Assembly: GCF_003194385.1 (NCBI RefSeq) | Contig: NZ_LAPT01000095.1 | Span: 1 to 58,595 of the forward strand | DNA: 58,595 nucleotides | Source of the DNA: Pokkaliibacter plantistimulans | GTDB taxonomy: Bacteria > Pseudomonadota > Gammaproteobacteria > Pseudomonadales > Balneatricaceae | Reading direction: 5' to 3' | Shown here: piece after piece, positions 44,587 through 54,633 of the stretch | How positions within the stretch are numbered: position 1 is the first letter of the stretch | Layout: every line of letters begins with the position of its first letter | The notes under the pieces: generated by a model | Told to the model about the DNA's origin: nothing | The model's input: the letters and a program-made list of their open reading frames with translations, nothing else | The model's database searches: none | Program-made: the position numbers and the translations under genes

Positions 44587-44734
44587 TGCGGGTTGTCCCC
44601 TGAGTTGGCGATTGGGCTTCACTATACCCCCAACGACTTGTCGATTTGAAGTCTGCAGCGCACAGCCTGCCGATACAGGCAGGCGCCGCTGGCGGTGAGG
44701 GTGAGCCACGCTGGTGCATCGTTACGGTCAGCAG

Positions 44735-44872
44735 TGCACAAAAAATGAGCAATTTTGGTGCGTGCACCAAAGTGGCGCGCTCAATCCTTCCTTTTTTGCT
44801 ACCGAAAGTTCGCAAAATCTCTCTAACTCTATGAATTGAATAAGTTTTCAAAAACTGGCACAGGGTCTGCTT
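44735..44872 (+). promoter_or_regulatory. NtrC-type sites and sigma-54 promoter of glnK-amtB
   Basis: CTGGCACAGGGTCTGCTT (44855-44872) fits the sigma-54 consensus with GG at 44857-44858 and GC at 44869-44870, 12 bp apart. About 80-120 bp upstream lie two NtrC-like sites, TGCACAAAAAATGAGCA (44735-44751) and TGCACCAAAGTGGCGC (44763-44778). This is the expected arrangement for nitrogen-limitation induction. Confidence 0.8.
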
Positions 44873-44921
44873 AGAGGGGTAACCAAGGCACTGCCAGCAC
44901 CTCAGGGTGCACGAATTCTAA

Positions 44922-45272
<351 letters not shown>

Positions 45273-45333
45273 TTGCTGCCGCGCACTGCTGTGAAGTGCG
45301 CAGGCCGACAAGTTGCCTGAGGAGGAGTTTCCT

Positions 45334-46605
45334 GTGGAAGAGCTTTTAAAAACAACGGCGGGTGATGTAACCCAGCTGAAGTATGCCCTAGATACGTTTT
45401 ACTTTCTGGTGATGGGCGCCCTGGTCATGTGGATGGCCGCGGGCTTCGCCATGCTGGAAGCCGGTCTGGTGCGTGCCAAGAACACCACCGAGATCCTGAC
45501 CAAGAACGTCGTACTCTACGCCATCGCCTGTACCATGTACCTGCTGTGTGGCTACCACCTGATGTACTCCAGCGATGCAGGCGGCTTCATCCCCAGCTTC
45601 GGCAGCCTGATCGGCGAAGAGCACACTGCTGAAGCGGTACTGGCCGGTGGTGACGGTGCGCCTTACTACTCACTGCGCGCTGACTTCTTCTTCCAGGTGG
45701 TCTTCGTCGCCACCGCCATGTCCATCGTCTCCGGTGCCGTGGCTGAGCGTATGAAACTGTGGGCTTTCCTGGCGTTCGCGGTAGTGATGACCGGCGTGAT
45801 CTATCCCGTGGAAGGCTACTGGAAATGGGGCGGTGGTTTCCTGCAGGAAGCCGGCTTCCAGGATTTCGCAGGTTCTGGCGTTGTGCATCTGGCGGGTGCG
45901 TCTGCTGCGCTGGCCGGTGTGCTGCTGCTGGGTGCCCGTAAAGGTAAATACGGTGCTAATGGTCAGGTCAACGCGATCCCCGGTTCCAACCTGCCGCTGG
46001 CGACCCTGGGTACGCTGATCCTGTGGCTGGGCTGGTTCGGTTTCAACGGTGGTTCCGAGCTGAAAGTATCTGATGTGGGTGAAGCCAACGCCGTTGCCAA
46101 CGTCTTTGTTAACACCAATGCTGCCGCTGCAGGCGGTGTGATTGCCGCGCTGATCGTAGCCCGTCTGTGGTTCAAGAAAGCGGATCTGACCATGGCACTG
46201 AACGGTGCTCTGGCCGGTCTGGTGGCCATCACTGCTGAACCTCTGGCTCCTTCTGCCGTCGCTGCCACCCTGATCGGTGCAGTGGGCGGTGTGATCGTGG
46301 TGTTCTCCATCGTCACTCTGGACAAACTGAAAATTGATGATCCTGTCGGTGCCATCTCTGTTCACGGCGTGTGCGGTATCTGGGGTCTGCTGGCGGTGCC
46401 GCTGACTAACAGTGACGCCACCTTCGGTGCGCAGATTCTGGGTGCGGTCTGTATCTTCGCCTGGTGCTTCATTGCCAGCCTGGTGGTGTGGGCGATCCTC
46501 AAAGCCGTCATGGGTATCCGTGTCAGCGAAGAGGAAGAGTACGAAGGTGTGGACATCCACGAATGTGGTATGGAAGCCTACCCTGAGTTCAAAACCAGCA
46601 AATAA
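45334..46605 (+). CDS. amtB: ammonium transporter
   Basis: A 423-aa, 11-helix Amt channel. GTG 45334 is chosen because GAGGAGGAG lies 6 nt upstream; the longer frame start (45313) is upstream of that site. Conserved parts: AGFAMLEAGLVRAKNT, GSGVVHLAGASAALAG with the first pore His, and SVHGVCGIWG with the second. It imports ammonium and is gated by GlnK. A terminator follows. Confidence 0.95.
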   Translation: MEELLKTTAGDVTQLKYALDTFYFLVMGALVMWMAAGFAMLEAGLVRAKNTTEILTKNVVLYAIACTMYLLCGYHLMYSSDAGGFIPSFGSLIGEEHTAEAVLAGGDGAPYYSLRADFFFQVVFVATAMSIVSGAVAERMKLWAFLAFAVVMTGVIYPVEGYWKWGGGFLQEAGFQDFAGSGVVHLAGASAALAGVLLLGARKGKYGANGQVNAIPGSNLPLATLGTLILWLGWFGFNGGSELKVSDVGEANAVANVFVNTNAAAAGGVIAALIVARLWFKKADLTMALNGALAGLVAITAEPLAPSAVAATLIGAVGGVIVVFSIVTLDKLKIDDPVGAISVHGVCGIWGLLAVPLTNSDATFGAQILGAVCIFAWCFIASLVVWAILKAVMGIRVSEEEEYEGVDIHECGMEAYPEFKTSK

Positions 46606-46634
46606 GCCCCGTGTTCCTGTAACACTGTGCTGAA

Positions 46635-46667
46635 CCATCGGCTCCTGCGGGAGCCGATGGCGTTTTT
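46635..46667 (+). terminator. terminator after amtB
   Basis: CCATCGGCTCC (46635-46645) pairs perfectly with GGAGCCGATGG (46650-46660), loop TGCG, followed by CGTTTTT. It separates glnK-amtB from the second P-II gene. Confidence 0.9.
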
Positions 46668-46734
46668 GTCACCCTCACCGCTGCAATATCAGACAGCGGC
46701 GGTGGTGGCGGTGAATTAAGGATAAACAAGCAGG

Positions 46735-46752
46735 TTGGCTTGGCCCTTGCTT
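46735..46752 (+). promoter_or_regulatory. sigma-54-like promoter of the second P-II gene
   Basis: TTGGCTTGGCCCTTGCTT: GG at 46737-46738 and GC at 46749-46750, 12 bp apart, with TTGC matching the -12 element. It lies 150 nt before the P-II ATG. A sigma-70-like TATACT near 46847 offers an alternative. Confidence 0.55.
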
Positions 46753-46853
46753 TCATCAGGGAGAAGGTGCCCACAACGTGAGGACACGATCCTGTTGATG
46801 GAGCACAGTGCCCGGCAGCGGGATAGCCTCACTGCCCTGTTCGGGTATACTAG

Positions 46854-47237
<384 letters not shown>

Positions 47238-47675
47238 CGGTGCAAATCCAAGGCCATCGGACGGCTGCCATGGCAATTGCCCTGCCCGTCCGATGCTTCT
47301 CTGTGCAGACAGGGCCCGGTCTGGCCGGTGCATTTTCCCCTGCTGTGAAGCGATTGCTTCAAAAGGTAACACCCCCGCTGCTGAGACTGGTTCGGTTCAG
47401 CATCTTTGGTATGCATTTCAGCCGTAATCCTGTGCAGAATCACGTCATTGAGGGTGTGAATATGGTTTATTTGCCTGCAAATCCATCAATCGCAGAAAAC
47501 TTAACTGTTGTGGCCTGCTAATTGCTTTAGTCTTGTTCGATTAACAGGTTCAGGGTGCCTGCTTCTACATCAGAGTCAGATTTGTACTGTATATCAGTGA
47601 TTTATCTGCGTTGTTGGAGGCGGAAGCGGGGTGAAAGGCCTGCCATTATAAAAGTTGTCTAGCTTGAGGTTGCTT
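47238..47675. promoter_or_regulatory. intergenic region: hairpin, then sigma-54-like promoter
   Basis: CATCGGACGG (47255-47264) pairs perfectly with CCGTCCGATG (47286-47295), closing a loop with a smaller GCCATGGC palindrome; likely the end of the P-II transcript. TGGCCTGCTAATTGCTT (47511-47527) has GG and GC 12 bp apart (47512-47513, 47524-47525), a sigma-54 promoter match about 150 nt before the transporter. No gene. Confidence 0.5.
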
Positions 47676-48473
47676 ATGAAAAAACTGCTCGCGTCTTTGG
47701 GGCTGGTATTGGGTGTGGCTACCGTGTCACAGGCTGCCATGGCAGAAAGCGCTGTCGACAAAGTGGTCTCTGCAGGTGAACTGCGGGTGTGCTTCGAAGC
47801 CGGTTACATGCCGTTTGAGATGAAAAACAAGAACGGCGAATTCGTCGGTTTTGACATCGATATGGGCAAACTGATGGCCAAGTCCATGGGAGTGAAGTTC
47901 ACCCCGGTCAACACTGCCTGGGACGGTATCATCCCTGCCCTGCTGACTGACAAGTGCGACATCATCATGGGCGGTATGACCATCACTGCTGAGCGTAACC
48001 TGAAAGTTAACTTTGCTGATCCGTACATCGTGGTGGGTCAGTCCATCCTGATGAAGCCTTCACTGGCTGGCAAAATCACCTCCTACAAAGATCTGAATGA
48101 TCCCAAGTACACCGTAGTGACCAAACTGGGTACTACCGGTGATGCTGCAACCAAGAAATATATCGGTCAGTCCAACATCCGTCTGTTCGACACCGAAGCG
48201 GATGGCGCACTGGAAGTGGTCAATGGCAAGGCTGATGCCTTCGTTTACGACCTGCCCTTCAACGCTATCTACGCAGCGCAGAATGCAGGCAAAGTGGTTC
48301 ACCTGGACAAGCCCTTCACCTATGAGCCTCTGGGCTGGGCGATCCGCAAGAACGATCCTGACTTCCTGAACTTCCTCAACAACTTCCTGCGTCAGACCAA
48401 GGGTGATGGCACCTATGACCGTCTGTACCAGAAGTGGTTTGAAAGTGACGAATGGCTGAAAACTGTACAGTAA
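47676..48473 (+). CDS. polar amino-acid ABC transporter, substrate-binding protein
   Basis: A 265-aa periplasmic protein with signal peptide (residues 1-24, cleavage near SQAAMA). The family-3 signature GEFVGFDIDMGKLMAKSMGV (about residues 54-73) and LRVCFEAGYMPFEM form the amino-acid site. Arg in MTITAERN contacts the substrate carboxylate. The start MKKLLASLG follows GAGG. Together with the permease and ATPase it imports a polar amino acid, perhaps glutamine or glutamate given the nitrogen context. Confidence 0.9.
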   Translation: MKKLLASLGLVLGVATVSQAAMAESAVDKVVSAGELRVCFEAGYMPFEMKNKNGEFVGFDIDMGKLMAKSMGVKFTPVNTAWDGIIPALLTDKCDIIMGGMTITAERNLKVNFADPYIVVGQSILMKPSLAGKITSYKDLNDPKYTVVTKLGTTGDAATKKYIGQSNIRLFDTEADGALEVVNGKADAFVYDLPFNAIYAAQNAGKVVHLDKPFTYEPLGWAIRKNDPDFLNFLNNFLRQTKGDGTYDRLYQKWFESDEWLKTVQ

Positions 48474-48497
48474 GTTGAATTCAGTCCTGTGATACCG

Positions 48498-48532
48498 AAC
48501 ACCGGTTTGCTTGCAAATCGGTGTTTGTTTTT
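48498..48532 (+). terminator. attenuator-like hairpin between binding protein and permease
   Basis: AACACCGGTTTGC (48498-48510) pairs with GCAAATCGGTGTT (48513-48525) with one G-T wobble, followed by TGTTTTTTT. It would lower expression of the membrane genes relative to the binding protein, a common arrangement. Confidence 0.75.
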
Positions 48533-48549
48533 TTGGAGTACCCTCAAAC

Positions 48550-49497
48550 ATGCGATCTGAAAACCGGGCGCTATGGCAAAGCGTGTATCTGGTGATAGTG
48601 GTAGCCTTCTGTGCTGTGGTCTACGCCTCCAGTAAACACATCAACTACAACTGGAACTGGCAGCGTGTCGTTCCCTACCTGATCAATACCGAGCCGCAAT
48701 CGGTTCGTGCGCCCTTTGACGGTACCGCCAAAGTCAGTACTGACGACAAGACCCTGACGCTGGTGCCCGATGCCGGTGGCGAGCCGGTGGTGGTGAAGAA
48801 GTTCAGCGCGATTTCGGTGAACGACGGCGACCTGATTTTTGAAGGTGATCAGGTGGCCACCATCAGCAACTGGCGCATCGGCCCCATCACCGAAGGCATG
48901 ATCACCACGCTGGAAATCTCGCTGGCATCGCTGGTGTTTGCGGTGATCATCGGCCTGTTTATTGGCCTTGGCCGTATCTCCCGCAATCTGGCTATCCGTC
49001 AGCTGTGTATCACCTATATCGAGATCATCCGCGGCACGCCGCTGCTGGTGCAGATCTTCATTTTCTACTTCTTTATCGGCACTGTGCTGTCACTGGACCG
49101 CTTTACCGCCGGTGTGGCATCGCTGGCGGTGTTTACCGCGGCGTATGTGGCGGAAATCGTCCGCTCCGGTATCCAGTCGATTCCGCCCGGACAGATGGAA
49201 GCCGCCCGCTCGCTGGGCATGACCTACGTGCAGGCGATGGTCAACGTCATCCTGCCGCAGGCCTTCAAACGCACCCTGCCGCCCATGGCCGGTCAGTTTA
49301 TCAACCTGATCAAGGACTCCTCGCTGGTGTCGGTCATCTCCATCACTGACCTGACCAAAGCCGGTCGTGAAGTGGTCTCCGCCACTTTTGCTCCGTTCGA
49401 GGTGTGGTTCACCGTGGCGCTGCTGTATCTGGTGATGACCGGCGCGTTGTCATGGATGATCCAGCGTCTGGAAAAGAAACTGGCAGCCAGCGATTAA
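48550..49497 (+). CDS. polar amino-acid ABC transporter, permease, with inserted domain
   Basis: A 315-aa permease of the HisMQ type. After the first helix (residues 8-27) comes an insertion of about 90 residues with short beta-like stretches (RAPFDGTAKVSTDDKTLTLV, KFSAISVNDGDLIFEGDQVA) before the standard TM core from residue 120. The EAA loop region SIPPGQMEAARSLGMTYVQA contacts the ATPase. Ordinary permeases of this family are about 220-250 residues. GGAG precedes the ATG by 14 nt. Only one permease gene is present, so the complex would be a homodimer. Confidence 0.88.
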   Translation: MRSENRALWQSVYLVIVVAFCAVVYASSKHINYNWNWQRVVPYLINTEPQSVRAPFDGTAKVSTDDKTLTLVPDAGGEPVVVKKFSAISVNDGDLIFEGDQVATISNWRIGPITEGMITTLEISLASLVFAVIIGLFIGLGRISRNLAIRQLCITYIEIIRGTPLLVQIFIFYFFIGTVLSLDRFTAGVASLAVFTAAYVAEIVRSGIQSIPPGQMEAARSLGMTYVQAMVNVILPQAFKRTLPPMAGQFINLIKDSSLVSVISITDLTKAGREVVSATFAPFEVWFTVALLYLVMTGALSWMIQRLEKKLAASD

Positions 49498-49512
49498 GGC
49501 GAGGACGATACG

Positions 49513-50262
49513 ATGCATTTACAGAACGCCGAAGACATCATCATCGCCAAAGATGTCGACAAGATTTATCCCAATGGCTGCCATGCCCTGAAAAAGGTCT
49601 CGGCCTCTATCAAGAAGGGCGAAGTGGTGGTGATTATCGGGCCGTCGGGCTCCGGCAAGTCCACCTTCCTGCGGACCCTGAACCAGCTGGAAACCATCTC
49701 CAGTGGCAGTATCGTCATCGATCAGGTCGATATGTACGGCAAAAACACCAATATCAACAAACTGCGTGAGCACGTTGGTATGGTGTTTCAGAGCTTCAAC
49801 CTGTTCCCGCACAAGAGCGCCCTGCACAACGTGATGATGGCGCCGCTGAAGGTCTCCAAACGGGCCAAAAGCGAGGTGGAGGAGCATGCCAAGGCGCTGA
49901 TGAAGAAAGTCGGTCTGGCCGAGCGCATGAACAACTACCCCAGTCAGCTGTCGGGCGGTCAGCAGCAGCGTGTGGCCATCGCCCGGGCGCTGTGCATGAA
50001 GCCGAAAATCATGCTGTTCGATGAGCCGACCTCGGCACTGGACCCGGAAATGGTCGGTGAAGTGCTGGATGTCATGAAGAGTCTGGCCAAAGAAGGCATG
50101 ACCATGGTGGTGGTGACTCACGAAATGGGCTTTGCCCGTGAAGTGGCTGACCGGGTGCTGTTTATGGAAGACGGCGAACTGCTGGTGGAAGATACCCCGG
50201 ACAAGTTCTTCCATAACCCTACCCATCCGCGCCTGCAGCGTTTCCTGTCGCAGGTGTTGTAA
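49513..50262 (+). CDS. polar amino-acid ABC transporter, ATP-binding protein (GlnQ type)
   Basis: A 249-aa ATPase, complete: Walker A GPSGSGKS (43-50), Q-loop in [10 protein letters not shown], signature LSGGQQQR near residue 143, Walker [12 protein letters not shown] near 172, and H-loop in THEMGFA. It lies 15 nt after the permease and closes the operon. Powers uptake of the amino acid bound by the periplasmic protein. Confidence 0.93.
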   Translation: MHLQNAEDIIIAKDVDKIYPNGCHALKKVSASIKKGEVVVIIGPSGSGKSTFLRTLNQLETISSGSIVIDQVDMYGKNTNINKLREHVGMVFQSFNLFPHKSALHNVMMAPLKVSKRAKSEVEEHAKALMKKVGLAERMNNYPSQLSGGQQQRVAIARALCMKPKIMLFDEPTSALDPEMVGEVLDVMKSLAKEGMTMVVVTHEMGFAREVADRVLFMEDGELLVEDTPDKFFHNPTHPRLQRFLSQVL

Positions 50263-50318
50263 CCGGCTCACCTTCTGAGCGCGGGGACGTTCGTCAAACA
50301 ACGGTGCTGTGGAAAAAC

Positions 50319-50354
50319 AAAGAGCCCGGGTCGCTAAGCGGCCCGGGCTCTTTT
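50319..50354. terminator. bidirectional terminator
   Basis: AAAGAGCCCGGG (50319-50330) pairs with CCCGGGCTCTTT (50342-50353), with A and T runs on either side. It ends the ABC operon and the convergent DUF2058 gene. Confidence 0.85.
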
Positions 50355-50370
50355 GTTTGTTACACCACCC

Positions 50371-50910
50371 TTACCACATCAGGTCATCGGGGATGGGCGG
50401 GTATTCGTCATCGTCACTGCTGCTGTCGACATGAGGATGAATCACCCGTTCCGGCATCCGCTCTTCAATACGGGCGGCTTCTGCTGCGGGGACCAGCAGG
50501 TAACCTTCATCGGCGATCACGATCAGCAGTTGGCTGCGTGACAGCTGCTCCAGCTGCTGAGGGGTGACGTACAGCTTCTTGATCTTGGTGCCGTGGACGA
50601 AGTTGTAGGGCGTGTCAGCGTCCTTGGGCGGTTTGACGCCATGTACTTCGAGCAGCTGACGCACTTCGGCTTCCTGTGCGCGGCGGGTTTTGTCATCCAG
50701 CTGTTTCTGGTTCAGCTCGCGGTCGCGCTGCACCTTGGCCTGACGCTCCTGTTCGCGTTTGACTTGCTCAGCCAGCTTGGCCGCTTCCTGATCCGCTTTG
50801 GACACCTGCTTGGCCAGCTTGTCCTGCTTGCGTTTGTCCGCGGATGCCTTTTGCGCCTGCTGTTTGGTAGCAAGGCCGTTTTTGAGTAATTGATCCTTGA
50901 GTGATGCCAT
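50371..50910 (-). CDS. DUF2058 family protein (YaiL-like)
   Basis: A 179-aa protein starting MASLKDQLLKNGLATKQQAQ, the standard DUF2058 opening. A long charged helix rich in Lys/Gln/Glu (residues 20-85) suggests nucleic-acid or nucleoprotein binding, followed by a conserved C-terminal region (YNFVHGTKIKKLYVTPQQLE). AGGGGAG lies 8 nt before the ATG. Function unknown. The upstream extension of the frame is not conserved. Confidence 0.85.
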   Translation of the reverse strand: MASLKDQLLKNGLATKQQAQKASADKRKQDKLAKQVSKADQEAAKLAEQVKREQERQAKVQRDRELNQKQLDDKTRRAQEAEVRQLLEVHGVKPPKDADTPYNFVHGTKIKKLYVTPQQLEQLSRSQLLIVIADEGYLLVPAAEAARIEERMPERVIHPHVDSSSDDDEYPPIPDDLMW

Positions 50911-51094
50911 GGAGAACACTCCCCTGAGGTAATACTTGATTCGGGTCGGGCGACCGCCGCCCGGAGTCGGCAATGTATAGAAAAAACCGGCCCGATGCCA
51001 CCGCCCCGCCGGACCAGCAAGAAAGTCAATATTGTCCAAGCAGTCTTTCAGACGGCAGGTCTATACTGCCTGAGCCCAATCTGCAGCGTCAGTG

Positions 51095-51862
51095 ATGCCC
51101 ATGACAACCCATAACAAGACTCTTCGCGCTGGCCATGAGCTGCCAGTCAACGCCTATCTGGCCGGTATAACCGATACCGTGCCGCTGATTCTGGCCGCTA
51201 TCCCCTTTGGTATTCTGTATGGTGCCCTTGGCTACAGTCAGGGGGTGCCGGTGTGGGCCATTCTGGCCATGTCCCTGCTGGTATTTGCCGGTGCCTCACA
51301 GTTTATTGCCGTGGGGCTGCTGGCATCGCACACTCATCCGGCCGTGATTGCGCTGACCGTACTGGTGGTCAACCTGCGGCATATGCTCTATGCCGCCAGC
51401 CTGATGCCGGAAGCGGCCAGACTGTCACAGCGCTGGCGGTTACCTCTGGCGTTCTGGCTGACGGATGAAACCTATGCCACCGTCAGCACCCATCTGCGCC
51501 ACTATCGCGATACCGGCAACCTGCGCTGGTACTGGCTGGGCTCGGGTTCTGCCATGTACATCAACTGGGTCGCCTGCACCGCGCTGGGCGCCTGGCTGAG
51601 CAGGGATGTGCCTGATCTCACCCACTGGGGGCTGGAAGTGGCGCTGGTCGTGGCTTTTGTCGGCATGGTTGTGCCTGCCATCAAGCAGTTCAGCCACCTG
51701 TGCTGTGCTGTGACGGCGGGAGGCGTCATCCTGCTGACCTATGACTGGCCGCACAATACCGGTCTGCTGGTAACCTCACTGGTGGCCATTGGTGTCGGTA
51801 TCGGGACGGAGATGCTGAGCAAAAAAACGGCCCCCCTGAACGGAGCGACTCACCATGAATGA
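51095..51862 (+). CDS. azlC: branched-chain amino-acid exporter, large subunit (AzlC)
   Basis: A 255-aa inner-membrane protein with about seven helices. The family motif PFGILYGALGYSQG and FAGASQFIAVGLL plus NLRHMLYAASL are present. AzlC with AzlD exports branched-chain amino acids or analogues. The start is uncertain among GTG 51092, ATG 51095 and ATG 51101; none has a clear ribosome-binding site. It overlaps azlD by 8 nt. Confidence 0.88.
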   Translation: MPMTTHNKTLRAGHELPVNAYLAGITDTVPLILAAIPFGILYGALGYSQGVPVWAILAMSLLVFAGASQFIAVGLLASHTHPAVIALTVLVVNLRHMLYAASLMPEAARLSQRWRLPLAFWLTDETYATVSTHLRHYRDTGNLRWYWLGSGSAMYINWVACTALGAWLSRDVPDLTHWGLEVALVVAFVGMVVPAIKQFSHLCCAVTAGGVILLTYDWPHNTGLLVTSLVAIGVGIGTEMLSKKTAPLNGATHHE

Positions 51863-52178
51863 TCTGACCCTGCTGTTGCTGATTCTGGCGATGATGGCGG
51901 TGACGTTTGTGCCCCGTTATCTGCCCTTTGCACTGGCTCATCGCTTCCAGCTGCCGCCGTTGCTGCAGCGTACGCTGGGCTATGTGCCGGTTGCAGTACT
52001 GACCGCTATCGTGGTGCAGACCACGCTGGTACGTGACCAGCAGATCCACACCGACTGGCAGAATCCCACCCTGTGGGCGGCTGTGGTCGCTGGTCTGATG
52101 GCCTGGCGTGGGGTCAGCCTGCTGCTGACGGTCTGTGGCGGGATGCTGGTCTATGGCGTGCTGCGCTGGCTGTTCTGA
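51855..52178 (+). CDS. azlD: branched-chain amino-acid exporter, small subunit (AzlD)
   Basis: A 107-aa membrane protein with four short helices; motif FVPRYLPFALAHRFQLPPLL and RTLGYVPVAVLTAIV are typical of AzlD. The start overlaps the end of azlC (GGAG nearby), implying coupled translation and a two-subunit exporter. Confidence 0.88.
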   Translation: MNDLTLLLLILAMMAVTFVPRYLPFALAHRFQLPPLLQRTLGYVPVAVLTAIVVQTTLVRDQQIHTDWQNPTLWAAVVAGLMAWRGVSLLLTVCGGMLVYGVLRWLF

Positions 52179-52343
52179 GTACCTGCCAACGCGCTGCTGC
52201 GTGTCGGCCACGCAGCGTTGAAAGGCCATGTGCGTTAAGCAAACTCCGCTTCTGCGGCGCTTTTCGTCTTGCCGGGCCTGCGCTCGTGAGAGTGTGTTTA
52301 CGCCCTGTAAATCAGCTGGCTGACGGCCGCAGCGCCGTCAGCC

Positions 52344-52541
52344 TTACTGTTCTTCCTGTTGTCCTTCCTGCTCAATGGCCTGCTGCAACCAGTCTGGCCC
52401 CATCTGCTGTTCAATGTAGTCACGGATAAACTGACGGACCTTCTGTGAAGGAGTGACATCTTCCTTCGCGCACAGTGCTTCGAAAATGGCTTTCTTGCGG
52501 GGGTCGATCAACAGGGTCAGGCGTGCAGTTCGCTGCTCCAT
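52344..52541 (-). CDS. CopG-like ribbon-helix-helix protein
   Basis: A 65-aa protein: MEQRTARLTLLIDPRKKAIF (strand then helix) followed by QKVRQFIRDYI and a polar Gln/Glu tail. TARLTLLIDPRKKAIFEAL is the pattern of ribbon-helix-helix regulators or antitoxins. GAGGT precedes the ATG by 9 nt. No toxin gene is adjacent. It is AT-richer just upstream, where its promoter (TATAGGCATATAAT region) faces the SulP gene. Confidence 0.65.
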   Translation of the reverse strand: MEQRTARLTLLIDPRKKAIFEALCAKEDVTPSQKVRQFIRDYIEQQMGPDWLQQAIEQEGQQEEQ

Positions 52542-52728
52542 CTTCAGGTACCTCGGCAGGATTCGGGGGCTTGAGCGCCATGCAGGCTCATGGATATGTG
52601 CATTACATGTTAATGTTATTAACATTGAATGAATACTGTATAGGCATATAATTCTCATCACATGCTAACTGTACAGAAGGCGATACACAGCGCTGTCTGC
52701 GGTTGGCGCTTTCTCCTGCTGGAGACCT

Positions 52729-54492
52729 GTGATCATGCCGCATCGCGCCCACCTGTTTTCCCTCCGTATTGGCCACGCCCTGCGTGAAAGCTGTCTGAAT
52801 GAAACCTACAACCTGCAGCGACTGAGCAAGGATCTGCTGGCAGGTATCACCGTCGGTATCATTGCCATTCCGCTGTCCATGGCGCTGGCTATCGCCAGTG
52901 GCGTTGCGCCGCAGTATGGCCTCTACACCGCCATCATCGCTGGTTTCCTGATCGCCCTGACCGGCGGTTCGCGCTATAGCATTTCCGGGCCGACCGCGGC
53001 CTTTGTCGTGATTCTTTATCCGGTGGCGCAGCAGTTTGGTCTGGGCGGGCTGTTACTGGCGTCCCTGCTGTCGGGGCTGATTCTGATCCTGCTGGCGCTG
53101 CTGCGTCTGGGGCGGCTGATTGAATACATTCCCGAAGCGGTCACCCTGGGCTTTACCGGGGGGATCGCCGTGTCGATTGCCACCCTGCAGATCAAGGACT
53201 TCTTTGGCCTCAGCGTCGGCCAGTTGCCGGAGCGCTATCTGCCCAAGGTGGAGGCGCTGCTACTGGCGTTGCCGGGCAGCCACTGGCCCAGTGTGCTGGT
53301 GGCCGGGCTGACACTGGCGATCATGCTGCTGTGGCCAAAACTGAAAACACCGGTGCCTGCGCATCTGCCTGCGGTACTGGCCGGTAGCCTGCTGGCGCTG
53401 GCACTGAATCATCTGGGCTGGCAGGTGGATACCATAGGTTCGCGTTTCAGCTATGTGCTGGCCGATGGCTCTCAGGGGCAGGGTATTCCGCCGGTACTGC
53501 CGGAGCTGGCGTGGCCCTGGAGCCATCCGGGCGCGGATGGCAAGCCGCTGGCGTGGAGCTGGGCGATGGTGCAGGCGTTGCTGCCCTCGGCGTTTGCCAT
53601 CGCCATGCTGGGCGCCATCGAGTCGCTGCTGTGTGCGGTGGTGCTGGATGGAATGACCGGCAAACGCCACAGCGCCAACTCGGAACTGCTCGGTCAGGGT
53701 ATCGGCAATGTCATCACCCCGTTCTTCGGCGGTATCACCGCGACGGCCGCCATTGCCCGTTCCGCTGCCAATTTCCGCGCTGGCGCCCAGTCGCCGCTGG
53801 CAGCGATGATCCATGCGCTGGTGGTGCTGCTGGCGCTGCTGAGCCTGTCACCGTTGCTGGCCTATCTGCCGATGCCGGCCATGGCGGCGCTGCTGCTGAT
53901 GGTGGCGTGGAACATGAGTGAAGCCCCCAAGGCCGTGCATCTGCTGAAAACCGCACCACGCGGCGATGTGCTGGTATTCCTGACCTGTCTGTTGCTGACC
54001 ATCCTGTTTGACATGGTGATCGCCATCACCGCTGGCATTCTGCTGGCAGCCGTGCTGTTCATGCAGGAAATGGCGGCGATGACCCAAGTCACCGATATTA
54101 CCGACGGCAAGCGGGTGCGGGATGCGCAGCTGCCAGCGGGCTGGCGGGTGTTCAAGATCAACGGGCCGCTGTTCTTTGCCGCGGCAGAGCGCATTTTTGG
54201 TGAGCTGGCCCAGCTGCATCGTCAGCAACAGCGCAGCGGCGAGCCCCTGCCCGGCATGATTCTGTATCTGGATGGGGTCACGGTGCTGGATGCCGGTGGC
54301 CTCTCCGCCCTGCTCAAGCTGATGGATCAGTGTCGTCACGCCGGGGTCAGCCTGTGGCTGGCCGATATGCAGCAGCAGCCGCTGCGAACGCTCAGGCATG
54401 CGGGGGTGCGGCCCGAGCCGGGCGTGACGGCCTGGTTCCCGACCCTGCAGGCGGCGCTGGAACGTGCCGCGGCCCCCTCTGATCAGGCCTGA
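52729..54492 (+). CDS. SulP-family transporter (DauA-like) with STAS domain
   Basis: A 587-aa inner-membrane transporter. About 12-14 helices with SulP signatures: GIIAIPLSMALAIASGVAPQ, SGPTAAFVVIL, and a C-terminal STAS domain (about residues 470-580; DGVTVLDAGGLSALLKLM). The closest named relative is the E. coli C4-dicarboxylate transporter DauA, but sulfate or bicarbonate are also possible. GTG 52729 (GGAG 5 nt upstream) or ATG 52735 may be the start. Confidence 0.85.
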   Translation: MIMPHRAHLFSLRIGHALRESCLNETYNLQRLSKDLLAGITVGIIAIPLSMALAIASGVAPQYGLYTAIIAGFLIALTGGSRYSISGPTAAFVVILYPVAQQFGLGGLLLASLLSGLILILLALLRLGRLIEYIPEAVTLGFTGGIAVSIATLQIKDFFGLSVGQLPERYLPKVEALLLALPGSHWPSVLVAGLTLAIMLLWPKLKTPVPAHLPAVLAGSLLALALNHLGWQVDTIGSRFSYVLADGSQGQGIPPVLPELAWPWSHPGADGKPLAWSWAMVQALLPSAFAIAMLGAIESLLCAVVLDGMTGKRHSANSELLGQGIGNVITPFFGGITATAAIARSAANFRAGAQSPLAAMIHALVVLLALLSLSPLLAYLPMPAMAALLLMVAWNMSEAPKAVHLLKTAPRGDVLVFLTCLLLTILFDMVIAITAGILLAAVLFMQEMAAMTQVTDITDGKRVRDAQLPAGWRVFKINGPLFFAAAERIFGELAQLHRQQQRSGEPLPGMILYLDGVTVLDAGGLSALLKLMDQCRHAGVSLWLADMQQQPLRTLRHAGVRPEPGVTAWFPTLQAALERAAAPSDQA

Positions 54493-54633
54493 TGACGTCA
54501 CACGGGTGAGAGTTGACAGTCGCGGTCGGGCAGTCGATGCTGCCGGAGCTGGAATTTAACTGAACACCAGTGCTATCAGCGGGCAGTGACCATCGTCTCT
54601 CTGCCCTAGGCATGACTGAATCTGGAGAGCGAT

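Noticed and set aside
47240..47521. 93-codon frame after the second P-II gene
   Set aside because: Contains the terminator hairpin and the sigma-54-like promoter; no ribosome-binding site.
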